This document shows positions 24,027 to 33,015 of a stretch of 64,000 nucleotides of DNA, piece by piece. Each line of letters begins with the position of its first letter. Position 1 is the first letter of the stretch. A model generated the notes under the pieces. That model was not told the origin of the DNA, searched no databases, and saw nothing but the letters and a program-made list of their open reading frames with translations. This DNA comes from JAIBJN01 sp963830885. GTDB lineage: Bacteria > Actinomycetota > Thermoleophilia > Gaiellales > Gaiellaceae. Location of the stretch: positions 1 to 64,000 of the forward strand of contig CAWHOA010000003.1 in NCBI GenBank assembly GCA_963830885.1. The letters run 5' to 3'. Position numbers and translations under genes: made by a program.

Positions 24027-25259
24027 CTACGGCTTGACGCGCGGCCGGAAGAAGATCCGGGTCTTCCCGCTGTCGCGGAGAGCGCCGGCGGCCTTCACCT
24101 CGTCCCGCCACGTGGGATGCGGCAGCTCGAGCGCCGGCGGCGTGTCCCCGACGAGATCCTTGCCGTGCTTGGCCAGCGCGATCTCGGCCATCAGGTAGCC
24201 GTGGTTTTCGAGGACGCCGATCTCGCCCGGCGAGAAGACGTCCAGGTCGATCCGCACGGGCGCGATGAAGTCGCGGATGAGCGGGTAGGAGTAGGCGTCC
24301 GGCTCGGGCTTCAGCTCGTAACTCGCCGGCCGTGAGGCGATACCCCAGTAGGCGCCCTTCATCTTCTCCTCGATGAAGTTCGCCACGAGCCAGCGCTTGC
24401 GCACCTCGGTCGCCTGCTCGAGGAGGATGACGCCCTGGCGGAGCGCGCTCCAGAGCCAGCCGACGTCAGGGTCGGGCTTGAAGGACGGCGCCGCGTCGGA
24501 GACCAGGATCGTGTCGTGGTCGCGCCAGACCGGCTCGAGGCCGAGGTTGTCGAACATGCCGCCGTCGGAGAGGTCGATCTCGCGGACGAGCCGGTCGCGG
24601 TCCGGCTCCGCGTACGAGCCGCCGGTGAGCTCGCCCGGCTCCCAGGTCGTGTGCACGACCCCGAACGCCCCCGGCACGCAGGACGAAGCGGCCACGGCCT
24701 GCGCGAGCGTCCAGTCGCCGAGGGGCGCATGACCGGCCGGCCCGCTCCCGACCCGGCGCTTGCCCGTGTCGAAGACCCACTGGTCCCGGAAGCGCATGTC
24801 GCTGGCGAGGAAGACGAAGCGCGGCTTCTCGGGGAGATCGGCGAGCTTCCCCGGGGCCGGTCCCTGGGCGTAGGCCGCGGAGAGCGCCTCGCTCTGCGCG
24901 CCCGGGATGAGCCAGTTGCGCGGGTGGAGCCGCGCCAGGGCCGCGCCGGTGCGGATGTCGGTGCCGACGAAGGCCCGCATCGGCCGTGCGACGCCCTCGT
25001 CGAAGCCGGCAACGGGCTTGCCCGGCTCGCGCTCCGCGCGCGTGAGCCAGGTCGCGAGCTGCCCGGCCATGATGCTCCCGCCCGAGACCGACGTGAACGT
25101 GTCGATCTTCGCCAGCACCCCGAGCTCGTTCAACCGCCGCAGCGCGCCCAGGTGGAAGAGCGCCGCCCGGTAGCCGCCACCCGACATGCACAGTGCCGTG
25201 CCCTCCCGCTTCTTGTCCGGGAGGTAGGTGGAGACGCCGTGCTCGGTGGCTTCGCTCAT
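24027..25259 (-). CDS. Patatin-like phospholipase
   Basis: A 410-aa Ser-Asp lipase. The oxyanion segment CMSGGGYRAALFHLGALRRL is near residue 22, the nucleophile lies in FTSVSGGSIMAG (S-x-S-x-G, about residue 57), and the catalytic Asp in LSDGGMFDNLGLEP (DGG box, about 215). No signal peptide is seen, so it is probably cytosolic. The start ATG overlaps the stop of the upstream OYE gene (ATGA), making it the last gene of the SDR-OYE operon; that suggests lipid-derived substrates for the group. Confidence 0.9.
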   Translation of the reverse strand: MSEATEHGVSTYLPDKKREGTALCMSGGGYRAALFHLGALRRLNELGVLAKIDTFTSVSGGSIMAGQLATWLTRAEREPGKPVAGFDEGVARPMRAFVGTDIRTGAALARLHPRNWLIPGAQSEALSAAYAQGPAPGKLADLPEKPRFVFLASDMRFRDQWVFDTGKRRVGSGPAGHAPLGDWTLAQAVAASSCVPGAFGVVHTTWEPGELTGGSYAEPDRDRLVREIDLSDGGMFDNLGLEPVWRDHDTILVSDAAPSFKPDPDVGWLWSALRQGVILLEQATEVRKRWLVANFIEEKMKGAYWGIASRPASYELKPEPDAYSYPLIRDFIAPVRIDLDVFSPGEIGVLENHGYLMAEIALAKHGKDLVGDTPPALELPHPTWRDEVKAAGALRDSGKTRIFFRPRVKP

Positions 25260-26557
25260 GACGGGGTGTAGACCGACATGATCTCCTCGATCATCGCCTC
25301 CCGCGAGGGAAAGCGCCGCTCGTCGTAGCACCCGACCGGGTGCTCCAGCACGTTGTACAGGCACTTGTTGCAGTACGTGCACGGCCTCGGCGGCAGGTCG
25401 TGGCCGGCGCGGAAGAGCTCGACGAGGTCGTTGTTGGCAACGAGGCCGCGGGCGATCGAGACCGCGTCGCAGTCCCCGCGGGCCAGAGCGCCCGCGATCA
25501 GCGAGGCCTGCTGGAAGCCACCGGTGACGATCACCGGGATGGCCACCGCCTGCTTCACGGCGCGCGCGTCCGGCAGCGAGCGCCCAGGCACCTCGGCGGG
25601 GTCGCGCTCCCAGCGCTTCTGCATCACCCGGTTCGCGGGCCAGAGCCGGAACAGGAGGTAGTTGCGGAACGTGCTCTTGCCGCTCGAGAGCATGATGTCG
25701 TAGCTGCGGACCATGTCCTCGATCGCGAACTCGCCGGCCGGGTTCTCCGGGTGCGGGAACGTGCTGCCCGAGGAGACGTGGATCGCGTCGGCGCCGGCCG
25801 CCTCGAGCCAGCGGCAGACCTGCACCGAGTCCTCGATCGTGTTCCCCTTGCCGAGCCAGGGAAGGAACGCGTTCGCGTGCTCGGTCGTCGAGACCTTGAC
25901 CTGCAGGTGGAAGTCGTGGCCGACCTCGGCGCGGATCGCTTCGACCGTCTCGAGCAGCAGGCGCGCCCGGTTCTCCAGCGGGCCGCCGTACTCGTCCTCG
26001 CGGTCGTTGATCGCGGAGGAGAGGAACTGCGTGAAGAGGTAGCCGTTGGCACCGTGGATCTCGACGCCGTCGAGCCCGGCCTCGCGCGCGCGCCGCGCTC
26101 CGGCGGCGAACGACTGCTTGATCGCCTCCAGGTCGGCCCGCGTCGCGCGCTCGGCCTCGAAGCCGTGCAGCGGGTCGGGCTTGCTCGTGGAGGAGAGGCC
26201 CTTGCCGAACGCGAGCGTGGGCACGTCGCGCTGGCGCCCCGCGTGCGCGAGCTGGACGATGTAGCGGCAGTCGTGCTCGTGCACCCGCTCGGCGAGCTCG
26301 CGCCAGAAGGGGATGCGCTCGTCGGTCTCGATCCCGGCGAAGCTCGGGACGATCTTGCCGCGCTCGTCCACTGCTGTCCACGAGGAGAGGATCGCGCCGA
26401 CGCCGCCGCGGGCGAACTTCAGCTCCCAGTTGATGCGGGTGTGCGTGCCGCCGCCGTCGTAGTCGTCGAGCCGCCCCGCGATGTTCGAGCGGAGGATCCG
26501 GTTCTTCACCTCGAGGTTCCGGAACCGGAGCGGCTCGAAGATCGCCTCGGCGCTCAT
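25256..26557 (-). CDS. Old Yellow Enzyme family reductase with C-terminal Cys cluster (copy 1)
   Basis: A 433-aa TIM-barrel FMN oxidoreductase. The active-site segment EIHGANGYLFTQFLSSAINDREDEYGG keeps the OYE His, Asn and Tyr (H-x-x-N-x-Y). The C-terminus has PCTYCNKCLYNVLEHPVGCYDE, a Cys-x2-Cys-x2-Cys-x10-Cys pattern as in the [4Fe-4S] loop of 2,4-dienoyl-CoA reductase-type enzymes, but the flavodoxin-like FAD/NAD domains that follow in those enzymes are absent. Electrons must come from a separate partner or NAD(P)H directly. It is coupled to copy 2 upstream and to patatin downstream by ATGA overlaps. Confidence 0.88.
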   Translation of the reverse strand: MSAEAIFEPLRFRNLEVKNRILRSNIAGRLDDYDGGGTHTRINWELKFARGGVGAILSSWTAVDERGKIVPSFAGIETDERIPFWRELAERVHEHDCRYIVQLAHAGRQRDVPTLAFGKGLSSTSKPDPLHGFEAERATRADLEAIKQSFAAGARRAREAGLDGVEIHGANGYLFTQFLSSAINDREDEYGGPLENRARLLLETVEAIRAEVGHDFHLQVKVSTTEHANAFLPWLGKGNTIEDSVQVCRWLEAAGADAIHVSSGSTFPHPENPAGEFAIEDMVRSYDIMLSSGKSTFRNYLLFRLWPANRVMQKRWERDPAEVPGRSLPDARAVKQAVAIPVIVTGGFQQASLIAGALARGDCDAVSIARGLVANNDLVELFRAGHDLPPRPCTYCNKCLYNVLEHPVGCYDERRFPSREAMIEEIMSVYTPS

Positions 26558-27875
26558 GCGGCCTCGGCCGTCTCGTAGACGCTCAGCGCCTCCTGCATCA
26601 TCTGCTCGCGCGAGTCGAAGCGCGCTCTCCTCGTAGCAAGCCAGAGGGTGCTCGATGAACGAGAACAGGCACTTGTTGCAGTACGTGCACGGCTTCGGCG
26701 CGCGGTCGAGGCCGGCCTCGAAGTGACGGACGAGGTCGGGGTTGGCGACCAGCGGGCGCGCGATCGTGACGCCGTCGCAGTCGCCGCGCTCGATCGCGCC
26801 GGCGATCACGGAGGCGGTCTGGAAGCCGCCGGTCACCACCACCGGGATCGAGACGACGTTCTTGACCGCGCGCGCGTCCGGCGAGATTGATGCCCTCGAT
26901 GTCGCGCTTCGCGTGCGGCCGGGTCCACCACCACCCGAAGACCTTGGCAAGCGGCGGCGTGCGGAAGGTGAGGTAGTTGCGGAACGTGTACTTGCCGCTG
27001 GAGAGGATCGTGTCGTAGGTCTTCACGACCTGCGAGGCGGGGAACTCGCCCGCCGGGTTGCGCGGGTGCGGGAAGCCGCCGCCCGCGCTGATGTGCAGGT
27101 AGTCCGACGCCCGCCTCCTCGAGCCAGCGGCACATCTGCAGCGACTCCTCCAGCGTGTTCCCCTTCGGGAGCCACGGCATCAGCTCGTTCAGCTTCTCCT
27201 GGGCGGAGATCTTGTAGCCCACGCAGAAGTCGGGGCCGACCGGCCTCGCGGATCGCCCGCACGACCTCGAGCCCGAAGCGCGCGCGGTTCTCGAGCGGCC
27301 CGCCGTAGGCGTCCTTGCGGTCGTTGATCGCGGAGGAGAGGAACTGGGTCGGGAGCATCCCGTTGGCGCCGGCGACCTCGATCCCGTCGAGCCCGGCCTC
27401 CTTCGCGCGGCGCGCGGCCTGCGCGAACATGTCGACGACGTCGTCGATCTCCTGCGGTCGTCATCGCCTCGCACGGGAAGCCGTTCAGCGGCTCGGGCTT
27501 GCTCGACGAGGAGAGCGCCTTGTCCCACTCGAGGAACGGCACGATCCGCTCGCGGCCCGCGTGGACGATCTGGAGGATGTACGGGCAGCCGGCCTCGCGG
27601 ACGCGCTCGCCGAGCTGCCGCCAGAACGGGATCGTCTCGTCCGAGTCGATGTGCGCGTAGCCGGGGACGATGCTGCCGCGCGCATGGATCGGCGCGTTCG
27701 AGGAGATGATCGCGCCCACGCCGCCGCGGGCGAAGCGGAGGTCCCAGTTGACGCGCACCTCGCTTCCCGAGCCGTCGTAGTTGTCGAAACGCCCGGCGAC
27801 GCTGGAGCGCAGGACGCGGTTGCGGACGGTCAGCGGGCCGAGCGCGAGCGGCTCGAAGATCGCCTCCGCGGCCAC
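26554..27875 (-). pseudogene. Old Yellow Enzyme paralogue (copy 2) with five frameshifts
   Basis: The gene is recognisable end to end, from AAEAIFEPLALGPLTVRNR to YETAEAA, with a tail PCTYCNKCLFSFIEHPLACYEES. The frame breaks near 27457, 27240, 27105, 26885 and 26626, each by one extra base (a G on the coding strand). The active-site segment reads VAGANGMLPTQFL: the OYE His is Ala and the Tyr proton donor is Met, unlike copies 1 and 3. This supports real loss of the usual activity, although the shifts alone could be sequence errors. Start GTG overlaps the stop of copy 3 by 1 nt, and the stop overlaps copy 1. Confidence 0.8.
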
Positions 27876-29227
27876 TACTTCACCTCGGCCGGGAGCGGCG
27901 CCCCCTCGTAGACCGACATGATGTCGCGGATCATCTCGTCCCGTGAGCGGTAGCGGCTCTCGTCATAGCAGCCGAGCGGGTTCTCGACGAAGTTGATCAG
28001 GCACTTGTTGCAGTACGTGCACGGCTGCGGGGCGCGGTCCAGGCCCTCGGCGAACAGGTTCGGCAGGTCGGGGTTGGCGATGAGCGGGCGGCCCATCGTG
28101 ACGCCGTCGGTGGAGCCGTTCTCGATCGCCCGGGCGATCACCGAGGCGGTCTGGAAGCCGCCGGCGCAGAGGACGGGGACGTCAACGGACTGCTTGACCG
28201 CGCGGGCGAGCTCGAGGTTGATCCCCTCGACGCCGAGCTTCCGCACGCGCCGCTCCCAGACCCACGCGAAGCCCTTGTTGATCGGCGGCGTGCGGAACAT
28301 GAGGTAGTTCCGGAACGTGTTCTTCCCGCTCGAGAGCATCGTGTCGTACGAGCGGATCACATCCGCGAGCGGGAACTTCCCCGCGGGGTTTCGCGGGTGC
28401 GGGAAGAGGTAGCCCGAGGAAACGTGCAGCCCGTCGACGCCTGCCTCGACGAGCCACTTGCACACCTGAATCGACTCCTCGAGCGTCGTCCCCTCCTTCC
28501 CCCAGGGGAAGAGCGCCTTGCCGTCGTCGATCGCGCTGATCTTGAACTGGAGGTGGAAGTCGTCCCCGATCGCCTTCCGCATCGCGCGCACGACCTCGAG
28601 CGGAAAGCGCGCGCGGTTCTCCAGCGACCCGCCGTACTCGTCGGTGCGGTCGTTGATGGCGGGGGAGAGGAACTGCGTGATCAGGTAGCCGTTGCAGCCG
28701 TGCACCTCGATCCCGTCGAGCTCCGCCTCGCGCGCACGGCGCGCCGCCTGCGCGAACGAGTCGACGACCTCGTCGATCTGTGCTTTCGTCATCCGCTCGC
28801 ACGGGAAGCCGTGCACCGGGTCGGGCTTGTCCGTCGAGGAGAGGCCCTTGTCGTAGAGCACGCTCGGGATGTCGCGCTGGCGGCCCGAGAACGCGAGCTG
28901 GACGATGTACTTCGCGCCCGCGTCGCGGACGCGCTTGCCCAGCTCGGTCCAGAACGGCACCTTGTCGTCGGAGTCCAGATGCGCGTAGTTCGGGACGATC
29001 AGCCCGCGCGGGTGCACCGGCGTGTTCGAGGAGATGACCGCCCCGATCCCACCGCGCGCGAACTTGACGTCCCAGTCGATCCGCGTCTGCGTGCCGGAGC
29101 CGTCGTAGTTGTCGAAGCGGCCGGAGATGCTCGAGCGGAAGAGCCGGTTCTTCACCTCGAGGTGAGGGAACCGCAGAGGCTCGAAGATGGCGGGCCACGC
29201 GGGCCCGCTGCCGTTCTCAGGGCTCAT
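27875..29227 (-). CDS. Old Yellow Enzyme family reductase with C-terminal Cys cluster (copy 3)
   Basis: A 450-aa intact paralogue. Active-site segment EVHGCNGYLITQFLSPAINDRTDEYGG keeps His, Asn and Tyr. The terminal motif PCTYCNKCLINFVENPLGCYDESRY has the same four-Cys pattern as copy 1. About the same length as copies 1 and 2, with no C-terminal reductase domains. These enzymes reduce activated C=C bonds in enones or enoyl compounds. It is the first OYE of the operon; its ATG overlaps the stop of a small ORF. Sequence similarity among the three suggests tandem duplication. Confidence 0.88.
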   Translation of the reverse strand: MSPENGSGPAWPAIFEPLRFPHLEVKNRLFRSSISGRFDNYDGSGTQTRIDWDVKFARGGIGAVISSNTPVHPRGLIVPNYAHLDSDDKVPFWTELGKRVRDAGAKYIVQLAFSGRQRDIPSVLYDKGLSSTDKPDPVHGFPCERMTKAQIDEVVDSFAQAARRAREAELDGIEVHGCNGYLITQFLSPAINDRTDEYGGSLENRARFPLEVVRAMRKAIGDDFHLQFKISAIDDGKALFPWGKEGTTLEESIQVCKWLVEAGVDGLHVSSGYLFPHPRNPAGKFPLADVIRSYDTMLSSGKNTFRNYLMFRTPPINKGFAWVWERRVRKLGVEGINLELARAVKQSVDVPVLCAGGFQTASVIARAIENGSTDGVTMGRPLIANPDLPNLFAEGLDRAPQPCTYCNKCLINFVENPLGCYDESRYRSRDEMIRDIMSVYEGAPLPAEVK

Positions 29228-29406
29228 TTCGGAATGACGCCTCCTCGCCGGGCGGCCACCCAGCGTTCGCGCTCGTCGTTGGTCGAGCCGAGCCAGCGGG
29301 CGATGCCCAGCCCGCGGCCTCCCGGGAGATGCGGGACGAGAGGACGTTGGTTGTCGGACGAGAAGTGCTGGACGGCAAGTAGGCCACCTCTCGAGGAAAG
29401 GGCCAC
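29224..29406 (-). CDS. Small ORF coupled to the OYE operon (60 aa)
   Basis: From GTG at 29406 the frame runs to a TGA that overlaps the ATG of OYE copy 3. The product reads VALSSRGGLLAVQHFSSDNQ and continues with PGGRGLGIARWLGSTNDERERW and a basic end. Third codon positions are G/C-rich, as in real genes here. No family recognised. It could be a true small protein or a coupling leader; an upstream TTG at 29433 is also open. Confidence 0.4.
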   Translation of the reverse strand: MALSSRGGLLAVQHFSSDNQRPLVPHLPGGRGLGIARWLGSTNDERERWVAARRGGVIPK

Positions 29407-29449
29407 GCTACGACGCCTCCTCCGCGCCGTCAAGCCGAGGCGACTGGCG

Positions 29450-30217
29450 CTACTCGGCGGTGACGTAAGCGGCGGTCAGGCCGCCGTCGACCAGGAACGT
29501 CGCGCCGTTCACGTAGGACGACTCGTCGCTCGCCAGGAAGAGTGCGCCCTGGGCGATCTCCCGCGCCTGGGCCAGCCGGCCCATCGGCAGGTGCTGCAGC
29601 CGCCGCTCGAGCGCGCCCGGGGTCTCCGCGAAGAGGCGCATGAGGAGCGGCGTCTCCACCGGCCCGGGGCAGAGCGCGTTGACGCGTACGCCGCGCCGCG
29701 CGAACTCGACTGCGAGCTCCCGGCTCAGCGACAGCACCGCGCCCTTGGAGGCCGTGTAGGAGATCTGCGACGTCGCGGCGCCCACGAGCGCGACGAAGGA
29801 GGCGACATTGATCACCGAGCCGCCCCCGCGCTCGAGGAGGTGGGGGATCCCGTACTTGCAGCAGAGGAAGACGCCCTTCGTGTTCACGTCTTGCACGCGC
29901 TGCCACGCGTCGGCCTCGGTGTCCAGGATGGACGAGTCGTCCGCGGGCATGATCCCGGCGTTGTTGTAGAGGACGTCGATGCCGCCGTAGCGCTCGGCGG
30001 CCGCCGCGTACATGGCCTCGACGCTCTCCTGGTCGGCCACATCCACCGGCTGGAAGAAGGCCTCGCGCGCCTCAGAGGCGGTCTGTTCCCCGGCTTCCCG
30101 GCTCATGTCGGCGACGCAGACGCTCGCGCCCTCCGCTGAGAAGAGCAGCGCCGCCTCGCGGCCGATCCCGCCGCCGGCGCCGGTGATGACGACGACTTTC
30201 CCGTCGAGCCGCCCCAT
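29450..30217 (-). CDS. Short-chain dehydrogenase/reductase
   Basis: A 255-aa classical SDR: cofactor motif TGAGGGIGREAA near residue 12, NNAG at about 91, catalytic Ser in NVASF and YTASK (about 157-161), PGPVETPL and the C-terminal FLVDGGLTAAYV. Asp at the end of beta-2 (VADMS) suggests NAD(H). It precedes the OYE and patatin genes and may oxidise an alcohol before or after their steps. TAAGCT at 30227-30232 lies 9 nt before the ATG, a possible -10. Confidence 0.9.
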   Translation of the reverse strand: MGRLDGKVVVITGAGGGIGREAALLFSAEGASVCVADMSREAGEQTASEAREAFFQPVDVADQESVEAMYAAAAERYGGIDVLYNNAGIMPADDSSILDTEADAWQRVQDVNTKGVFLCCKYGIPHLLERGGGSVINVASFVALVGAATSQISYTASKGAVLSLSRELAVEFARRGVRVNALCPGPVETPLLMRLFAETPGALERRLQHLPMGRLAQAREIAQGALFLASDESSYVNGATFLVDGGLTAAYVTAE

Positions 30218-30239
30218 GACGGCCGGAGCTTACGCGTTC

Positions 30240-30734
30240 CTAGCCCTTCGCGAGGTCCTGCATCACCGTGTCGAGCCGGTCCCAGCGCTTGTCGGTGGCC
30301 TGCTCACGGCGCTCGTTCCACCAGGCGAGCACGACGTTCGAGCCGTAGCGCTTTTGCGCGACGTACGACTTCGCCAGCTCGTCGTAGTCCCAGTAGATCC
30401 CGTCCGCGTCCGGCTGCAGTGGCTCCGCCGTGTCCTTGTCCGCCAGCAGCGAGCGCACTGCCTCCGGATCCTCGGGGTCGACGACGTAGATCGTGAACGT
30501 GCCGTAGCGCTCCTGCGCCGCCGGCGGGATATCGAGCCCGGGGCCGAGCTGCTCCCACGAGGGATCCGGCACGGCCGTGACCAGCTCCGGCATCCCTGGG
30601 ACCTCGCTGAACTCCTGCACGACCGCCTGCGCCGGAATGGGCGCGGGCTGCTGCTCCTGGTCGTCGGCGTCCCCCGAGGAGCCGCAGCCGGCCACGGCGA
30701 GGGCGGCCAGGAAGATGAGTGCTGGGCGTCTCAT
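30240..30734 (-). CDS. Secreted lipoprotein of unknown function
   Basis: A 164-aa protein. Start MRRPALIFLAALAVAGCGSSG is a lipoprotein signal peptide with lipobox LAVAGC, so Cys17 should be lipidated and the protein anchored outside the membrane. The mature part is acidic, with YGTFTIYVVDPEDPEAVRSLLAD and GIYWDYDELAKSYVAQKRYG segments; I do not recognise the family. ATG at 30734 was chosen over TTG at 30743 because TACCCT at 30743-30748 gives a leaderless promoter (gap 8 nt) and the signal peptide starts there. Confidence 0.75.
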   Translation of the reverse strand: MRRPALIFLAALAVAGCGSSGDADDQEQQPAPIPAQAVVQEFSEVPGMPELVTAVPDPSWEQLGPGLDIPPAAQERYGTFTIYVVDPEDPEAVRSLLADKDTAEPLQPDADGIYWDYDELAKSYVAQKRYGSNVVLAWWNERREQATDKRWDRLDTVMQDLAKG

Positions 30735-30742
30735 CGAGTCCA

Positions 30743-30748
30743 AGGGTA
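30743..30748 (-). promoter_or_regulatory. -10 box TACCCT, leaderless lipoprotein gene
   Basis: On the minus strand TACCCT lies 8 nt before the ATG at 30734. The rest of the 167-bp gap up to the aldehyde dehydrogenase stop shows no gene. Confidence 0.4.
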
Positions 30749-30901
30749 CGTGCCCGTTCCGACGCGATCAGTATCCCCACGGGATGTAAGGGCTTCGTGA
30801 CCCTACGGTTGCAGACTTGGATTCGAGAGGGATGCGGCCGATGTGATGCCTGGCACGAGGGCGCTGGACGTCTTCCGTCCGCAGGCTCCTTCGACTGAGA
30901 G

Positions 30902-32249
30902 CTAAGCCGTCGAGATGTAGACGTTCTTGACCTCGGAGTAGCCCTCGAGGCCGTGCATCCCCAGCTCCCGCCCGAAGCCGGACTGCTTGAAGCCGCCGAA
31001 CGGGGTCGAGACGCGGACGGAGCTGTTCGAGTTGACGGAGAGGACGCCGGAGTCGATGCCGCGCGCCATGCGCAGCGCCCGGGCGCCGTCGCGCGTCCAG
31101 ATCGAGCCCGAGAGCCCGAAGGGCGTGTCGTTGGCCAGACGCAGGGCGTCGGCCTCGTCGTCGAAGGGGATCACGGCGGCGACGGGGCCGAAGACCTCCT
31201 CGCGGGCGACGCGGTCGTCGTTCGTCGCCTCGACCAGGGTGCACGGGAACCAGAAGCCGGGACCGGCGGGGACGTCTCCCCGGAAGGCGACGCCGCCGTC
31301 GACGAACGCCGAGACGGTCTCTCGGTGGGCCGCCGAGATCAGCGGCCCCATCTCGGTCGACTCGTCGGCCGGGTCGCCGACCTTCACGCCTCGGGTCGCG
31401 TCCACGAGCAGCTCGAGGAAGCGGTCGTAGGCGGAGCGCTCGACGAAGATCCGCGAGCGGGCGCAGCAGTCCTGGCCGGCGTTGTCGAAGACCGCGTACG
31501 GTGCAGCCGCCGCGGCCTTCTCGAGGTCGGCGTCGGCAAAGATCACGTTGGCCGACTTGCCGCCGAGCTCGAGCGTGACGCGCTTGATCGTCGCGGCCGC
31601 GCCGGCCATGATGCCGCGCCCGACCTCCGTGGAGCCGGTGAAGCCGATCTTGGCCACGTCGGGGTGCTCGACGAGCCGCTGCCCGACCACGGAGCCCTTG
31701 CCGGAGACGACGTTGAGGACGCCCTCCGGGATGCCGGCCTCCAGCGCCAGCTCGGCCAGCCGCAGCGCCGAGAGCGGGGTCAGCTCGGCCGGCTTGAGCA
31801 CGACGGTGTTCCCGCAGGCGAGCGCCGGGCCGAGCTTCCAGCTCGAGATGTTGAGCGGGAAGTTCCAGGGGACGATCAGGCCGACGACGCCCAGGGGCTC
31901 GCGGAACGTCAGGTCGACGCCGCCCGCGACCGGGATCGTCTCGCCGTAGTGCTTGTCGACCGCGCCGGCGTAGAAGTGGAACACCTGAGCGACCATGTCC
32001 ACCTCGGCGCGCGCTCCGGCGATCGGCTTGCCGACGTTGGCGGACTCGATCGCCGCCAGCTCGTCGCGGGCGAGCTCGACCCGGGTCGCGAGCTCGCGCA
32101 GGAGCCGCGCACGGTCGGCCGGCGCGACCTTGCGCCAGGCCGGGAAGGCGGTCTTCGCCCGGGCAACCGCAGCGTCGGTCTCCTCCGCGCTCGCCGCCGG
32201 GAACCTCCCGGATGACCTCCTCGGTCGCCGGGTTTAGAACCCGTGTCAA
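30902..32249 (-). CDS. Aldehyde dehydrogenase (PuuC/betaine-aldehyde type), one frameshift
   Basis: Combined length is about 449 aa. After VLNPATEEVIREVP a single extra C near 32203 shifts the frame; the rest is intact: VPWNFPLNISSWKLGPALA, the catalytic Glu in VTLELGGKSANV, the nucleophile in NAGQDCCARSRIFVE and the C-terminal PFGGFKQSGFGRELGMHGLEGYSE. These enzymes oxidise aminoaldehydes or betaine aldehyde with NAD. The start appears to be TTG at 32249. In the context of a glutamine-synthetase-like ligase and a PuuD-like hydrolase, gamma-glutamyl-aminoaldehyde is a good guess for the substrate. Confidence 0.85.
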
Positions 32250-32269
32250 GACGAGGCCCTGTCCCGCAT

Positions 32270-32281
32270 CGTTTCGAAACG
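32270..32281. promoter_or_regulatory. 12-bp palindrome CGTTTCGAAACG
   Basis: A perfect palindrome in the 49-bp gap between the amidotransferase stop and the aldehyde dehydrogenase start, A/T-rich for this genome. A second inverted repeat, CGGGTT-TAG-AACCCG, is at 32229-32243 within the first codons. Either could be an operator. Confidence 0.4.
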
Positions 32282-32298
32282 GGTTCCGAGGACGGCGG

Positions 32299-33015
32299 TC
32301 ACGCGCGCTCCTCGCGGTAGCGCGCCGCCTCCTCGACGAGCGCGCGGAAGAGCGCCGCGTCCTCGCCCTCCTCCGGGTGCCAGAGAACGCCGAGCGTGAA
32401 GCGCCGCGCCGGGTCCTCGATCGCCTCGACGGTCCCGTCGTCCGCGCGGGCGGCTTCGCGCAGGCCGTCGCCCAAACGGCCGTAACACTGGTGGTGGTGG
32501 CTCTTGACGGGCGCGTGCTCCCCGATCACCTCGCTCAGCTTCGTGTCCGGGAGAACCTCGACGACGTGGTCGGCAAAGACGCCGGGAGTCTGCTTGTGGC
32601 CCTTGTGCCCGACCACCTCGGGGAGGTGCTGCACGAGGTCGCCGCCGAGCGCCACGTTCAGCACCTGGCTGCCGCGGCACACCGCCAGCACCGGCATGTC
32701 GCGCGCAAGCGCGGCCTCGAGCAGCGCCAGCTCGGCGCGGTCGCGCTCGGGGTGGACACCGTTCGTCTCCGGGTGCGCCTCCGCCCCGTAGGTCTCGGGG
32801 TCGACGTCGGCGCCCCCCGAGAGGAGCAGCCCGTCGAGCGCGTCGAGCGTCTCCTCCACGGCCTCGGCGGAAGGCGGGACGATCAGCGCACGCCCGCCTG
32901 CGGCCTCGACAGCCTGCACGTAAGCGAGCGGGATGAGGGCGGCCGGCGCCTCCCACACGCCCCAGCGGGCGTCCTCCGCGTAGCTCGTGATCCCGACGAT
33001 CGGGCGCATCGTCAC
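32299..33015 (-). CDS. Gamma-glutamyl-GABA hydrolase-like class I amidotransferase (PuuD-like)
   Basis: A 238-aa class I glutamine-amidotransferase fold: LLSGGADVDPETYG, the nucleophile in LAVCRGSQVLNVALGGDLVQHL (Cys about 114) and the His-Glu pair in LGVLWHPEEGED (about 217-221). PuuD members cleave gamma-glutamyl-GABA to glutamate and GABA. The GTG at 33015 overlaps the stop of the VOC remnant (GTGA), so it is favoured over the ATG two codons later. It completes the ligase, dehydrogenase and hydrolase set of a gamma-glutamylation pathway. Confidence 0.88.
   Translation of the reverse strand: MTMRPIVGITSYAEDARWGVWEAPAALIPLAYVQAVEAAGGRALIVPPSAEAVEETLDALDGLLLSGGADVDPETYGAEAHPETNGVHPERDRAELALLEAALARDMPVLAVCRGSQVLNVALGGDLVQHLPEVVGHKGHKQTPGVFADHVVEVLPDTKLSEVIGEHAPVKSHHHQCYGRLGDGLREAARADDGTVEAIEDPARRFTLGVLWHPEEGEDAALFRALVEEAARYREERA

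Noticed and set aside
26598..27875. Four separate OYE-like genes in 26.6-27.9 kb
   Set aside because: The fragments join into one OYE sequence when a single extra base is removed at each of five points, so they are one broken gene.
30744..30901. tRNA-like segment (TCGAATCC) in the gap before the lipoprotein
   Set aside because: No acceptor or anticodon stem can be formed around it; the T-arm does not pair.
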